64,000 bases of DNA, taken from Symsagittifera roscoffensis (Eukaryota > Xenacoelomorpha > Acoela > Convolutidae). Positions 30,481-41,668 of the stretch are shown here, piece by piece; positions within the stretch are counted from its first letter, which is position 1; every line of letters begins with the position of its first letter. The translations under genes and the position numbers were made by a program. A model generated the notes under the pieces. It did no database searches. It had not been told where the DNA came from and worked only from the letters and a program-made list of their open reading frames with translations. The stretch is from the NCBI RefSeq assembly GCF_963678635.1, contig NC_087062.1:28110833-28174832 (forward strand). Direction: 5' to 3'.

Positions 30481-30992
30481 GAAGATCTATTGAACATAAT
30501 AAACAGCTAGGAAAATTATAATAACTTCTCAACAGGTTAATTTTAATGTTTCCCCCTTTTTTATTCTTCTTTTTAGAAAGCTCGTACCTGTTTGATTTTT
30601 TGCGTTCGGGTCGATACCGATGAAAATCGGAGTTAGCTTATTAGGAAAACAGTTTAAGTTTTCCGCTCAGAGAAGTCTGAAAATTGACCAGAAGGTCTAC
30701 TGACTATCTCTCAGGCTAATGTTTAATGGTTGTAAATGCGATTTATAACAAGCAGTACTGGTACAATAGCATGAAAACGATGTATTATTGCTGAGATTAA
30801 AACACTCAAATTTGAGAAAAATTTTTTCTAAATCCTATCAATCGATTGGGAAAAAGCATCAAATAAAATTGAAAACAAAACAAGCATGGCCAGTTCCGAC
30901 GACAAAAAAAATGAATACTTTTTTTTGCAAATGGTTTTTTTTTTGGCTATTAGAGTATCTGAACGAAAGCCTACAAAAGGAGTGCTTTCGAT
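30481..30992. other. SLC6 intron 5, stretch without recognisable features
   Basis: AT-rich; no gene or clear repeat seen up to the MITE target duplication at 30985-30992. Confidence 0.4.
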
Positions 30993-31404
30993 CGGGGCGA
31001 TTCTAGGATTTTCTCGAGGGGGGGGCGGATTTTTAAAAAAAAATAAAAATTTTGTCGACCTTTTTTTAGGTCGACCAAATTGATTTTCTGAGCTCCCTTA
31101 AAGCACCAAAAAGTCCTGTTTTTGCTTTTTTCTCTGCGCCGCAGACAAATTATTGCACAAAAACAGGCCCAGAAGGCGTTTTTACGCACTTTTTGGAAAT
31201 TTATGACCAAAAATCGCGTTTTTTTGGCGCGCAGTCCCCACTCAAAACTAGTATATATTGGCGCCCAAGGCGCCTTTAAAAAACTTTTAGGGTCGGTAAG
31301 CCAAAAATAAATATGTCAAAATAGAATAAAGGGGGTACCCTTTGGGTCGGCAGGGGGTCGAATCCTTCAGGGGCGCCCCCCCCCCCCCCCTAAATCCGCT
31401 ACTG
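30993..31404. mobile_element. hAT-type MITE with 8-bp target duplication
   Basis: Ends CGGGGCGATTCTAGG and AATCCGCTACTG, the latter being the inverse of a CAGTAGCGGATT terminus. Flanked by CTTTCGAT at 30985-30992 and 31405-31412; an 8-bp duplication is the hAT signature. The interior has CTGCGCCGCAGAC and GGCGCCCAAGGCGCC, and G and C homopolymers near both ends. Relatives are seen at 20125, 32210, 34795, 37085 and 62310. Confidence 0.8.
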
Positions 31405-31863
31405 CTTTCGATATTCAGAGTACGATATGCAGACAGTTATACAACAGTTATTATCAAAAAAATAACCGACAAGCAAAAATATCAAGGATAGTCGGTGATT
31501 GTGCAAGTAGCACATAATGATCCGACCATAACCTTGAAAAAGTACATGAAACGTTTTTTCCAGACTTTTTTCAAATTAGTTTTGTTTTCAGCAAGTCGTC
31601 TGAAGGATCTGACGATAACCGAGAATTTGTGCATGAGTAATATAAGCAAGTCGGTTTATTTGCAAAATTCATTTTCTTTAATTGATATTAACTTTGAACC
31701 AAAAACATCAGTCATCTAATAAAAAAAGAATCCTATTAATTTCAAATTACTTCATTATTGAAAAATTTTCTGGATTTCTGAAATGTTTTTATCTATCTGT
31801 CTGTATATTAGTTCAAGCCTGGTGTTACAGATATTGACCAGTTCGTAATTTTCCGATACTAAC

Positions 31864-31963
31864 CGTAAACATATGCGACACAGCCAGTTTCGAGGAGTGA
31901 CATGATCATGAGGGGCAAACCACAGCTGTAGTTGTCGAAGATAATGAACTAGTAGATTCCCGA
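31864..31963 (-). pseudogene. SLC6 exon 5 (TM9), unit A, with an in-frame TAG
   Basis: Acceptor GTCAG before 31963, donor ACG|GTTAGT after 31864. Encodes SGIY, a TAG, then FIIFDNYSCG and LMIMSLLETGCVAYVYG, the TM9 region. The family has a Trp at the position of the TAG, and the duplicate at 37882-37981 has TGG there. A single G-to-A change therefore interrupts the only otherwise complete gene copy. Confidence 0.8.
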
Positions 31964-32469
31964 CTGACAACACATGAATCAACTGAGAATACATACTGCA
32001 AATTTTGAAAATCTTAGATCAAATATATTTCCATTAAAATATTAATTCTAATAGTAATTATTTAATTGAAAGTAATATGATTATAATAAAGGAGGTTTTT
32101 TATACAAAAAGGCTTCAAAAAGTTTCACCGCTGAAGCCAAATTTTAATCAAACATTCATCTACTCTCGGCAGTTTTCTAAAGGTTGAAAAGTTTTGTATT
32201 TCTATTTTATGAAGGCATTTTGATTTTTCCAGCTCCTCTGAAGCACAATAATATTTTTGAAAGATCAGACCTACCTTGTCTTTTTGGCGCGCGCTGCCCT
32301 CTCAAAATTAGTGTATATGAGCAGCAAAGGCGTCTTTCGAAAAACTTAAGACAACCAAATGATATAGCAGAAAAATTCCAAATCTTTTTGAAAAATTGGG
32401 TATCTAAAATTGAGGAAGAGGTAATTTAATCTGTTTATAAATGAAAACATTTTATAAAGCAATGTTAAC
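31964..32469 (-). other. SLC6 intron 4 (unit A), with a hAT-like repeat fragment
   Basis: Contains a diverged fragment of the hAT-like family at about 32210-32350 (GGCGCGCGCTGCCCTCTC). No gene. Confidence 0.6.
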
Positions 32470-32598
32470 CTGTGTGACCATAGGGAGTGCTATTATGAAC
32501 ATGGCTAGACTGATTCCTGCCACCACCAGTGGTCTGTATGCTCTGCTGCGGGGAAAGTAGTCGAATACTGCCGTTGTCACACCCTCCATCTGGGCAAA
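32470..32598 (-). CDS. SLC6 exon 4 (after TM8), unit A
   Basis: Acceptor TTTTCAG, donor CAG|GTTAAC. Encodes FAQMEGVTTAVFDYFPRSR followed by LVVAGISLAMFIIALPMVT; F-A-x-x-E-G is conserved in the family after the Na+-site segment of exon 3. 43 codons, phase 0 on both sides. Confidence 0.85.
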
Positions 32599-32918
32599 CT
32601 GAAAACACGAGAGCTATTTCAACTTCAAGGTTAGGTTGTTGTTGATTTGATGAGATCTCATCATGAAGATGGGACTTTCTTAGAGACATTTGTCACACAT
32701 ATTAACCTCTTATAATAAAACAAATTCTTTTTTTTTCAATAATTTCATCAACTCTGGCCCAAGCTTGATTTAAAAAATCTTTATTTAATGGGAGATTTGT
32801 ATTACAGCAAAACTCTCCAACTTGTTGCAAGCTTTGTTTTTGAAGCAACGGCTCAGTTTAAAGTTTACAGCACCTGACTTGATATAATTAAAGAAGTAGC
32901 TCATTTTGCGAAGCATAC
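32599..32918 (-). other. SLC6 intron 3 (unit A)
   Basis: GTATGC donor after exon 3. Nothing else recognised; the left breakpoint of the segment missing from unit B lies near 32866. Confidence 0.6.
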
Positions 32919-33729
32919 CTGACTGTCGAGACCCAAAGAAAGAAACATCAGGAAAAACAGCGCCGACCAAAGAGATGATCCAGGCAGTCGAACCAGTGCC
33001 TCCGGAAACACTACGAAAGCCAACCCAGCACCTTCGCTTGCGACATCGTCAACCCGATGACCAGTCTCTCGGGCCATAAACCCAATGACCGCGAACACCA
33101 CGAAACCACCGAGAACACTCGTAAAACAGTTTATAGAACAGACAATCCAAGCATCACGCGCCACGTTGTTTCGGAATTTATTGTAACTCGCCATTGTCAT
33201 AAGACTTCCAAAAGCGAGACCAAGAGAGAAGAATATCTGCTGAGCAGCATCTGCCCAGACAGAAGGCTCTAGAAGTTTATCCCATTGAGGAGTTAGGTAG
33301 TACCTTATACCATCAGAAGCGCCATCGAGGAGTAACGCCTGTACTAGCAAAGCCAAAAGAAGCACGTAAGGTAGTGTAGATGTCCCCCAAACAACTTTTC
33401 CAGAACTCTTGATACCCTTCAACATGCAAAGGTTCACAAGAATCCAGGCGACTGCCAGACAAATCACCAAGTGCCACTGGAAGCCTCCGAACTCCAAAAT
33501 ATCGTTGGTCTGGCCCAAGACGTGGTGTTTCCAGAACTCTTGGCTCGCTTGAACCCATTTGACGTCCTTGATTTCTGATTGATTGATGACTTGTTTAGCA
33601 GAGCCCATTATGCAGTCGTAGCCAATCATAACACCTCCTTTCATCTGGCAATCGATTTTGTTGTTAGAGCAGTACTTTGTGTTCCACTCGTTGTCACAGG
33701 TAGCCCATGGCAGATTTTTGGTAAGCGAG
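32919..33729 (-). CDS. SLC6 exon 3 (TM3 exit to TM8)
   Basis: Acceptor CATAG before 33729, donor CAG|GTATGC after 32919. Encodes the extracellular loop 2 with its paired Cys (LPWATCDNEWNTKYCSNN), TM4 and TM5 (VVWGTSTLPYVLL), TM6 to TM7 (ADAAQQIFFSLGLAFGSLMT, then ASYNKFRNNVARDA) and TM8 ending LSLGLDSQ, which holds Na+ ligands in the family. Fully open over 270 codons, a sign of recent selection. Absent from unit B. Confidence 0.9.
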
Positions 33730-33980
33730 CTATGGTGGGAATTAGATTACAAAAATATGTCCAGTCCGTTATAAAAGCATGTGAAACAAAAATAGATTAT
33801 AGGCTTAACAGGTTTTAATCCATTTAGCCATGATAATAAGTGCACTGAAAACTAAAAAATGCTGAGCTAAAAAAGACCAAATTTTCCTTGACAAAACGCA
33901 TCTGAACGCCTGAATTATAGCAAAAAACTTAGTTTTTTAACAGGACGTTTTTTTGAAAAAGACCTTTATTGTAATCTAAC

Positions 33981-34203
33981 TCCCTGTAAAAGTAATAAAG
34001 AATCCATGCTATTATGACATTGTAGTAAATAGACACTAGGGCGCATATGATGACCATGCCGAAACCGATGCCCTTGAAGAGGGGTGCTAGTTCGAATGCA
34101 CCCAATGGACCCCTGCTGGTGAACTGACCCAGAGATACTTCCAGATAGAGCAGAGGGAGTCCGGCCAGAAAGAGACAGGAGAAGTAGGGAATGAGAAAGG
34201 CAC
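33981..34203 (-). CDS. SLC6 exon 2 (TM2 and TM3)
   Basis: Acceptor ACTTCAG before 34203; the donor after 33981 is GTTAGA, weaker than the others. Encodes AFLIPYFSCLFLAGLPLLYL, EVSLGQFTSRGPLGAFELAP and ALVSIYYNVIMAWILYYFYR, the classical TM2-TM3 block. Completes the GGG|AF join with exon 1. Absent from unit B. Confidence 0.85.
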
Positions 34204-35030
34204 CTGAAGTTCAAATGGAGACCAGGGTAATAAATTTAATCGATTACCAAAAAATTCGACGTCGAATCATTAATGATGCGTGTATATCATGACATTTCAA
34301 GAGTAAGTTTCATGTAGATTAAATTGTTACATAACGCTGGGGCGCATCTAAAATTTTTCGACATTACGAGGCCAAAATGTGTATTTCGTGAATGGTAAGC
34401 GGAATCCGCAACAGGCCAAACTCAGATTAGTCGCGGAATCCGCAACATTGCTACTTTTCTTTGATCTTCTTTGCTGTTTTGGATTCCACAAACAAATAGC
34501 TAAAACACTGTACCGCTCAAAATCGCTTCAAAAAAGAGTTTTTAGAATTGATTTAGCCGCTGTATTCTAAATCATTTTGAAGACCCCATTTTGCCAAAGT
34601 ATTATGTAACGCAGGTAAGTTCTTGAAAAACGTTTTACGTCACTTTCGGAAGTTTTTAACGATAAACAGTTTTTATTCCGCGCCTCTCTGCTCAAAATAA
34701 GTGTATTTTAATAGTACTTACTTTTTGCGAATCTCAGTGGATCGTTCAAAATATGTGTACCTTTTTTTTACCAAATTTTCACTGTTTTCACCAAATTTTC
34801 TGCACCGCAGGCGAAGTTTTGCAAAAGGAATTTTAGGCACGTTTGAAAAATGTTGACCAAAAAAGGAGTTTCAGTTTGAAGCCATGTGCGAGGAATGTTC
34901 TAAAAAAATGAATGGATTAATTAATAAGATATGATTAGATATGGTTCTATTAAGGCGTTCGAGCGTGCCTTATAATTATTTTTTATTTTTTCAGTGCAGA
35001 AATTGTGAAATAAAAGCTGGAGAAATATAC
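34204..35030 (-). other. SLC6 intron 1 with two repeat fragments
   Basis: Holds the left end of a CATTACGAGGCCAAA-type MITE (34362-34560) with GCGGAATCCGCAACA words, and a fragment of the hAT-like family at about 34795-34890 (TCTGCACCGCAGGCGAAG). The right breakpoint of the segment missing in unit B is near 34708. Confidence 0.65.
34362..34560. mobile_element. Truncated copy of the CATTACGAGGCC MITE family
   Basis: Left 190 bases match the left end of the element at 44785 in order: CATTACGAGGCCAAA, CAACAGGCCAAA, GTCGCGGAATCC, TGCTACTTTTCTTTGAT. The right terminal repeat is missing. Confidence 0.7.
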
Positions 35031-35193
35031 CTCCTCCATTTCTGTAGCACTTGTACGGGAACCTCCACAAGTTACCCAAACCGACACAATATCCAATGAG
35101 AGAGAACACAAAGTCAAGCTGATGTTGCCACTTGTCCCTCTTCTTCACACCACTCCCTTCCCCATTCACGATAGAAAGGTCACCAGAGGTCAT
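35031..35193 (-). CDS. SLC6 exon 1 (N-terminus and TM1)
   Basis: Start ATG at 35193 ([15 protein letters not shown]); an upstream in-frame ATG at 35241 is also possible. Encodes [17 protein letters not shown] and [18 protein letters not shown], the Na+ and substrate-binding TM1 signature. Donor GGAG|GTATAT after 35031, phase 1. Confidence 0.85.
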
Positions 35194-36180
35194 ATTTGAT
35201 TGAATCTTCAAAATTGATTTATTTTGTGCCAGATAGCTCAACTTTTTAAACCTTAAACCTAGAACGGCACTGAATTACAAAAAAATGTGTATCGCCGGTA
35301 AAGCTTTGAGAAATGTTTTCCGAGTACTTTCAGGAAGATTTAGATTAAAAAAATTCATTTAACTCATCAGATTTGGGTGCAAGCATAATTATTTGCCAGT
35401 TTCAGTATTAAAAGTTGATCCATTTCGCCTCTTTCGAGAGATAAAGTGAGCTGAAAGGGAGTGATTTAACTGAAGTTTAACGAAAACAGAGAAATATCAG
35501 AGTCAGTGTATAACTATAAACACAGTAAAACTATAGATACAGAAATTGTGATGATTTGTATCGTTATAATCTATCGAGGGATCTGCTATATGTGAGATTA
35601 AAGTCTTTCTTAAACTATCAAAGTGACAAAAATCTAAATACAGTCAGAACTCTATAATTGACAGAGGGTTACTGAATGCTTAAACTTATGAGATCCGACA
35701 AAACAGTTAGTTACTTCTACCCGGGGCGAGGTGCTTGATTAATACTTCGACTCTGACACGCAAATTTGGTCAGGCAGTTTTTTGAGAGATAAGAAGCTGC
35801 CGTTTTGCGACTCCAAAAATTGCGGTCAAGAATTTTGGTTGCAAACGTAGGTTCCCGCATTTAGGCAAAATGAAAAAAAAACTATTATAATGGATTTTCG
35901 TGGTCTTACATATTGTCAATATAATCGATTCCCATATTACGCTCAGACAACAAGGTTGGACTAAAAACGGATTTAAATCAATTTTTTTCCGCAAAACCAT
36001 AATTCATTATAATTCATTTGAAATCCATTATAATAGAATATGTGATAAGAAGAAAATCACATAAAATGGATTTTTTCCATTCTATTTTTGTTTCGCGTCG
36101 TGTAAAATTCTGCAAGATTTTCTGCATTTTTTAAACGGGTAATGCGAAAAGTTTGTAAAGCGAGTGTTTCATTTCTAAAC
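35194..36180. other. Upstream flank of SLC6 exon 1 (unit A); no gene seen
   Basis: Probably holds promoter and 5' leader, but I see no reliable core promoter motif. The stretch 35870-36070 is rich in ATAATGGATTTT and AATCCATTATAAT words, which are inversely related and could fold; it is repeated in unit B. Confidence 0.4.
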
Positions 36181-36750
36181 CTGAACTTTTTCAAATTGCA
36201 AAACAATTCCGTTGACCTCTACACCCCCCCCCCCCCCCCCCCCCAACGTTTGCCACTTTGCCACCTTGCAACCTCGCCTGACCACTTGAACCATTCCCCC
36301 TGAACCACATCCGCACCTTTACCACCCCTCCACCTGAAGTAGCAACCCCCACTTTAACCAATTCCCTCTTACTTGAATCAACCTCCTGTCCCGCGCCAGA
36401 ACCAACCCGGGTGGGGGAGGGATTTGGATCTGGCGGCGGGGGGGGGGGGGGGGGCTGGTTCAGGTGGGGAAGTGGAACAAAGTTGAGAACTTGAGGAACC
36501 ACCACCTGATCCACCTAAATTATCCACCCCACACACATCGTGAACCAATCCCCTCCCCCACCCGAGATTGGTCTGGGGTCTGGTCACAGGGGGAGGGGGG
36601 TTGGTTCAGGTAGGGGGGCTGGTTCAGGTGTGGGATTGTTCACCTCGAAGGGGGGGGGGGGGGGGGTGGGGGGGTTTGGTTCCGATGGAGGGGGTGTGAA
36701 TTGGTTCAATTGGTGGGAAGGGGTGTTGTCAAGTAGGGGGAGTATTGGTT
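36181..36750. repeat. C-rich then G-rich low-complexity block with TTGGTTCAGGT repeats, unit A
   Basis: The left half is C-rich on the plus strand (a C run of about 22 at about 36222, then TTGAACC, CTGAACC, ACCTGAA words). The right half is G-rich (GGTTGGTTCAGGT twice near 36598-36630 and G runs of 10-20). The two halves are roughly inverse to each other. Long Pro or Gly frames here are by-products of base composition. Confidence 0.8.
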
Positions 36751-37084
36751 AAGTCAAAGTAACAGTAACAATAAAAAAATCAAAAAACGCAGAAAAAAGA
36801 TTAAATTGAACAAAAAATTACCAAATTTAGTTAGAAACGTAGAAAACATTTTATGAGCATTGAAATTCCCGTCTCAACAAAGTGGAAAGAAATATGATTC
36901 TAGTGAAGTTTTTTTGTTTTTGTACATAAAAATGAAAAATAATCGATTGTAACTGATTTGCAATGGATTTTAATGCTTTATTAAAAATTTGCAAAATAAT
37001 CCATTTTTAATTGATTTTAATTGATTATTTTTCACTTTTATAGACGCTGACAAAAGAATCAAAGTTCAATAGATTTTTGCTTAT
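36751..37084. other. Tail of unit A; no gene seen
   Basis: Contains an imperfect inverted repeat at about 36935-37045 (GAAAAATAATCGATTGTAAC against TTGATTATTTTTCAC), also present in unit B. Confidence 0.5.
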
Positions 37085-37881
37085 GGTCGACCAAATTGAT
37101 TTTCTGAGCTCCCTTAAAGCACCAAAAAGTCCTGTTTTTGCTTTTTTTTTCTGCGCCGCAGACAAATTATTGCACAAAAACAGGCCCAGAAGGCGTTTTT
37201 ACGCACTTTTTGGAAATTTATGACCAAAAATCGCGTTTTTTTTGGCGCGCGTTCCCCACTCAAAACCAGTATATATATATTGGCGCCCAAGGCGCCTTTA
37301 AAAACTTTTAGGGTCAGTAAGCCAAAAATGGATATGTCAAAATACAATAAAGGGGGTACCCTTTGGGTCGGCAGGGGGTCGAATCCTTCAGGGGCGGGGC
37401 GCCCCCCCCCCTAAATCCGCTACTGCTTTCGATATTCAGAGTACGATATGCATATCTGACAACAGTTATTATCAAAAAAATAACCGACAAGCAAAAATAT
37501 CAAGGATAGTCGGTGATTGTGCAAGTAGCACATAATGTTCCGACCATAACCTTGAAAAAGTACATGAAACGTTTTTTCCAGACTTTTTTCAAATTAGTTT
37601 TGTTTTCAGCAAGTCGTCTGAAGGATCTGACGAAAACCGAAAATTTGTGCATGAGTAATATAAGCAAGTCGGTTTATTTGCAAAATTCATTTTCTTTAAT
37701 TGATATTAACTTTGAACCAAAAACATCAGTCATCTAATAAAAAAATAATCCTATTAATTTCAAATTACTTCATTATTGAAAAATTTTCTGGATTTCTGAA
37801 ATGTTTTTATCTATCTGTCTGTATATTAGTTCAAGCCTGGTGTTACAGATATTGACCAGTTCGTAATTTTCCGATACTAAT

Positions 37882-37981
37882 CGTAAACATATGCGACACA
37901 GCCAGTTTCGAGGAGTGACATGATCATGAGGGGCAAACCACAGCTGTAGTTGTCGAAGATAATGAACCAGTAGATTCCCGA
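37882..37981 (-). pseudogene. SLC6 exon 5 duplicate, unit B, Trp intact, splice donor lost
   Basis: Same exon as 31864-31963. The Trp codon TGG is intact, but the donor has changed from ACG|GTTAGT to ACG|ATTAGT (base 37881). So the exon reads through but can no longer be spliced normally. Confidence 0.8.
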
Positions 37982-38486
37982 CTGACAACACATGAATCAA
38001 CTGAGAATACAAACTGCAAATTTTGAAAATCTTAGATCAAATATATTTCCATTAAAATATTAATTCTAATAGTAATTATTTAATTGAAAGTAACATGATT
38101 ATAATAAAGGAGGTTTTTTATACAAAAGGCTTCAAAAAGTTTCACCGCTGAAGCCAAATTTTAGTCAAACATTCATATACTCTCGGCAGTTTTCTAAAGG
38201 TTGAAAAGTTTTGTATTTCTATTTTATGAAGGCATTTTGATTTTTCCAGCTACTCTGTAGCACAATAATATTTTTGAAAGATCAGACCTACCTTGTCTTT
38301 TTGGCGCGCGCTGCCTTCTCAAAATTAGTGTATATGAGCAGCAAAGGCGTCTTTCGAAAAACTTAAGACAACCAAATGATATAGCAGAAAAGTTCCAAAT
38401 CTTTTTGAAAAATTGGGTATCTAAAATTGAGGAAGAGATAATTTAATCTGTTTATAAATGAAAACATTTTATAAAGCAATGTTAAC

Positions 38487-38615
38487 CTGTGTGACCATAG
38501 GAAGTGCTATTATGAACATGGCTAGACTGATTCCTGCCACCACCAGTAGTCTGTATGCTCTGCTGCGGGGAAAGTAGTCGAATACTGCCGTTGTCACACC
38601 CTCCATCTGGGCAAA
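38487..38615 (-). pseudogene. SLC6 exon 4 duplicate, unit B
   Basis: Open copy of exon 4 with one residue change (Leu for Pro after SRAYR in the family-like reading) and both splice signals kept. It lacks exons 2 and 3 upstream, so cannot serve a normal transcript. Confidence 0.75.
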
Positions 38616-39205
38616 CTGAAAACACGAGAGCTCTTTCAACTTCAAGGTTAGGTTGTTGTTGATTTGATGAGATCTCATCATGAAGATGGGACTTTCTTAG
38701 AGACATTTGTCACACATATTAACCTCTTATAATAAAACAAATTCTTTTTTTTTCAATAATTTCAACAACTTTGCCCCAAGCTTGATTTAAAAAATCTTTA
38801 TTTAATGGGAGATTTGTATTACAGCAAAACTCTCCAACTTGTTGCAAGCTTTGTTTTTGAAGAAACGGCTCAGTTTAAAGTTTATAGTACTTACTTTTTG
38901 CGAATCTCAGTGGATCGTTCAAAATATGTGTACCTTTTTTTACCAAATTTTCACTGTTTTCACCAAATTTTCTGCACCGCAGGCGAAGTTTTCCAAAAAA
39001 AATTTCAGGCATGTTTGAAAAATGTTGACCAAAAAAGGAATTTCAGTTTGAAGCCATGTGCAAGGAATGTTCTAAAAAAATGAATGGATTAATTAATAAG
39101 ATATGATTAGATATGGTTCTATTTAGGCGTTTGAGCGTGCCTTACATTTCTGTTTTTTTTTTCAGTGCAGAAATTGTGAAAGAAAAACTAGAGAAATTTA
39201 CATCC

Positions 39206-39363
39206 TCCATTTCCGTAGCACTTGTACGGGAACCTCCGAACCTCCGCAAATTACCCAAACCGACACAATATCCAATGAGAGAGAAGACAAAGTCAAGCTG
39301 ATGTTGCCACTTGTCCCTCTTCTTCACACCACTCCCTTCCCCATTCACGATAAAAAGGTCACC
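39206..39363 (-). pseudogene. SLC6 exon 1 duplicate, unit B, frameshifted
   Basis: Keeps [17 protein letters not shown] and VGLGNL but carries an 8-base duplication (GAACCTCC at about 39229-39244) that shifts the frame in TM1 just at the conserved Trp-Arg-Phe. The donor region has also changed from GGAGGAGGTATAT to GGAGGATGTAAAT. Confidence 0.8.
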
Positions 39364-40369
39364 AGACGTCATATTTGATTGAATCTTCAAAATTGACTTT
39401 TTCTTGTGCCAGATAGCTCAACTTTTTAAACGTTAAACCTAGAACAGCACTGGTTTACAAAAAAATGTGTACCGCCGGTAAAGCTTTGAGAAAGAGTGAA
39501 AAAAATTCGTTTAACTCATCAGATTTAGGGTGAAAGCATAATTATTTGCCAGTTTCAGTATTAAAAACTGATCCATTTTGCCTCCTTCGAGAGATAAAAT
39601 GAGCTGAAAGGGAGTGATTTAACTGAAGTTTAACAAAAACAGAGAAATATCAGAGTCAGTGTATAACTAAAAACACAGTAAAACAATAGATACAGAAATT
39701 GTGACGATTTGTATAGTTAAAATCTATCGAGGGATCTGCTATATGTGAGATTAAAGTCTTTCTTAAACTATCAAAGTGACAAAAATCTAAATACAGTCAG
39801 AACTCTATAATTGACAGAGGGTTACTGAATGCTTAAACTTATGAGATCCGACAAAACAGTTAGTTACTTCTACCCGGGGCGAGGTGCTTGATTAATACTT
39901 CGACTCTGACACGCAAATTTGGACAGGCAGTTTTTTGAGAGATAAGAAGCTGCCGTTTTGCGACTTCAAAAATTGCGGTCAAGAATTTTGGTTGCAAACG
40001 TAGGTCCCCGCATTTAGGCAAAATGAAAAAAAAAACTATTATAATGGATTTTCGTGGTCTTACATATTGTCAATGTAATCGATTCCCATATTACGCTCAG
40101 ACAACAAAATTGGACTAAAAACGGATTTAATTCAATTTTTCTCCGCAAAACCATTATTCACTATAATTCATTTGAAGTCAATTATAATAGAATATGTGAT
40201 AAGTAGAAAATCACATAAAATGGATTTTTTCCATTTTATTTTTGTTTCGCATCGTGTAAAATACTGCAAGATTTTCTGCATTTTTTAAATGGGTAATGCG
40301 AAAAGTTTGTAAAGCGAGTGTACTGTCAATTTCAATTTCATTTCTAAACCTGAATTTTTTCAAATTGTA

Positions 40370-40910
40370 AAACATTTCCGTTGACCTCTACACCCCCCCC
40401 CCCCCCCAACGTTTGCCACTTTGCCACCTTGCAACCTCGCCTGACTACTTGAACCATTCCCCCTGAACCACATCCGCACCTTTACCACCCCTACACCTGA
40501 AGTAGCAACCCCCACTTTAAGCAATTCCCTCTTACTTGAATCAACCTCCTGTCCCGCGCCAGAACCAACCCGGTTGGGGGAGGGATTTGGATCTGGCGGC
40601 GGGGGGGGGGGGCTGGTTCAGGTGGGGAAGTGGAACAAAGTTGAGAACTTGAGGAACCACCACCTGATCCACCTAAATTATCCACCCCACACATCGTGAA
40701 CCAATCCCCTCCCCCACCCGAGATTGGTCTGGGGTCTGGTCACAGGGGGAGGGGGGTTGGTTCAGGTAGGGGGGCTGGTTCAGGTGTGGGATTGTTCACC
40801 TCGGTGGGGGGGGGGGTGGGGTTGGTTTGGTTCTGATGGAGGGGATGTGAATTGGTTCAATTGGTGGGAAGGGGTGTTGTCAAGTAGGGGGAGTATTGGT
40901 TAAGTCAAAG
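40370..40910. repeat. C-rich/G-rich low-complexity block, unit B copy
   Basis: Same layout as 36181-36750 with shorter C and G runs, showing that the homopolymers changed length after the duplication. Confidence 0.8.
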
Positions 40911-41250
40911 TAACAGTAACAATAAAAAAATCAAAAAACGCAGAAAAAAGATTAAATTGAACAAAAAATTACCAAATTTAGTTAGAAACATAGAAAACAT
41001 TTTATGAGCATTGAAATTCCCGTCTCAACAAAGTGGAAAGAAATATGATTCTAGTGAAGTTTTATTGTTTTTGTACATAAAAATGAAAAATAATCGATTG
41101 TAACTGATTTGCAATGGATTTTAATGCTTTATTAAAAATTTGCAAAATAATCAATTTTTAACTGATTTTAATTGATTATTTTTCACTTTTATAGACGCTG
41201 ACAAAAGAATCAAAGTTCAATAGATTTTTGCTTATGGAATTCCAGTGAGG

Positions 41251-41668
41251 CTCAAAACATGGGGTTTAGGAAATTAGACGACAAGCATACTAGACGATTA
41301 AAATATAAAAGTGTTTAGAAGATAACTTGCTTGCAAATTTCGTGAATTTTGTTCAGAAAAATAAATTAAAATTTGGCTGAGCAAAAAATAGTTTTCCAAG
41401 CACAATTTAGGTCATCAATGTCATAGTTGTAGAATTTATGCACTTCAAAAATGTAACTTATTTTTTGATCGAGTGTTTTCCAATAAAATTACAATAATTG
41501 TTGTGATCATAGTCTCTTTTTGTTTTGTGCAACTTCATTCTAAGCAAAAATTTTTTGTTGGCCCAGTTCCTTTTGTCTAGTTTCACAAAGAGTGATCGTC
41601 TAACTTCCGTTTCCTTACGATCGTCTCAATTGCTTGTCGTCTAAAATCCTAAGCCCTTCAAAACATAG
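41251..41668. mobile_element. MITE with TTAGACGACAAGCA inner terminal repeats
   Basis: Left AAACATGGGGTTTAGG followed by TTAGACGACAAGCA is mirrored on the right by TGCTTGTCGTCTAA followed by TCCTAAGCCCTTC. Arms about 37 bases with several mismatches. No coding frame. Confidence 0.65.

Larger units (their letters stand above)
22009..35193 (-). other. SLC6 sodium:neurotransmitter symporter gene (host), seven exons found
   Basis: Whole locus of a host plasma-membrane Na+/Cl- coupled transporter, transcribed right to left. Exons: 35193-35031, 34203-33981, 33729-32919, 32598-32470, 31963-31864, 22750-22630, 22159-22009. All introns have GT-AG ends and the phases join without a shift, giving TM1 to TM12 in order. 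The C-terminal tail exon was not found. Intron 5 (22751-31863) holds an LTR element and a LINE, both on the opposite strand. One in-frame TAG in exon 5 interrupts the frame. The substrate cannot be read: TM1, TM3 and TM6 look like the amino-acid/GABA/glycine branch rather than the monoamine branch (no Asp in TM1). Confidence 0.85.
31069..37084. repeat. SLC6 tandem duplication, unit A (6.0 kb)
   Basis: Matches 37085-41237 nearly base for base apart from a 1.84-kb segment (about 32866-34708) present only here. The unit begins inside the hAT MITE at TCGACCAAATTG. Confidence 0.95.
37085..41237. repeat. SLC6 tandem duplication, unit B (4.15 kb, internally deleted)
   Basis: Direct copy of 31069-37084 lacking the segment with exons 2 and 3 (junction at about 38881-38886). 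The join at 37084/37085 links the end of unit A to the middle of a hAT MITE. Confidence 0.95.

Noticed and set aside
36191..36752. Pro-rich and Gly-rich frames in the C/G block
   Set aside because: Composition artefact of homopolymer runs; run lengths differ in the duplicate at 40370-40910, so the frames are not conserved.
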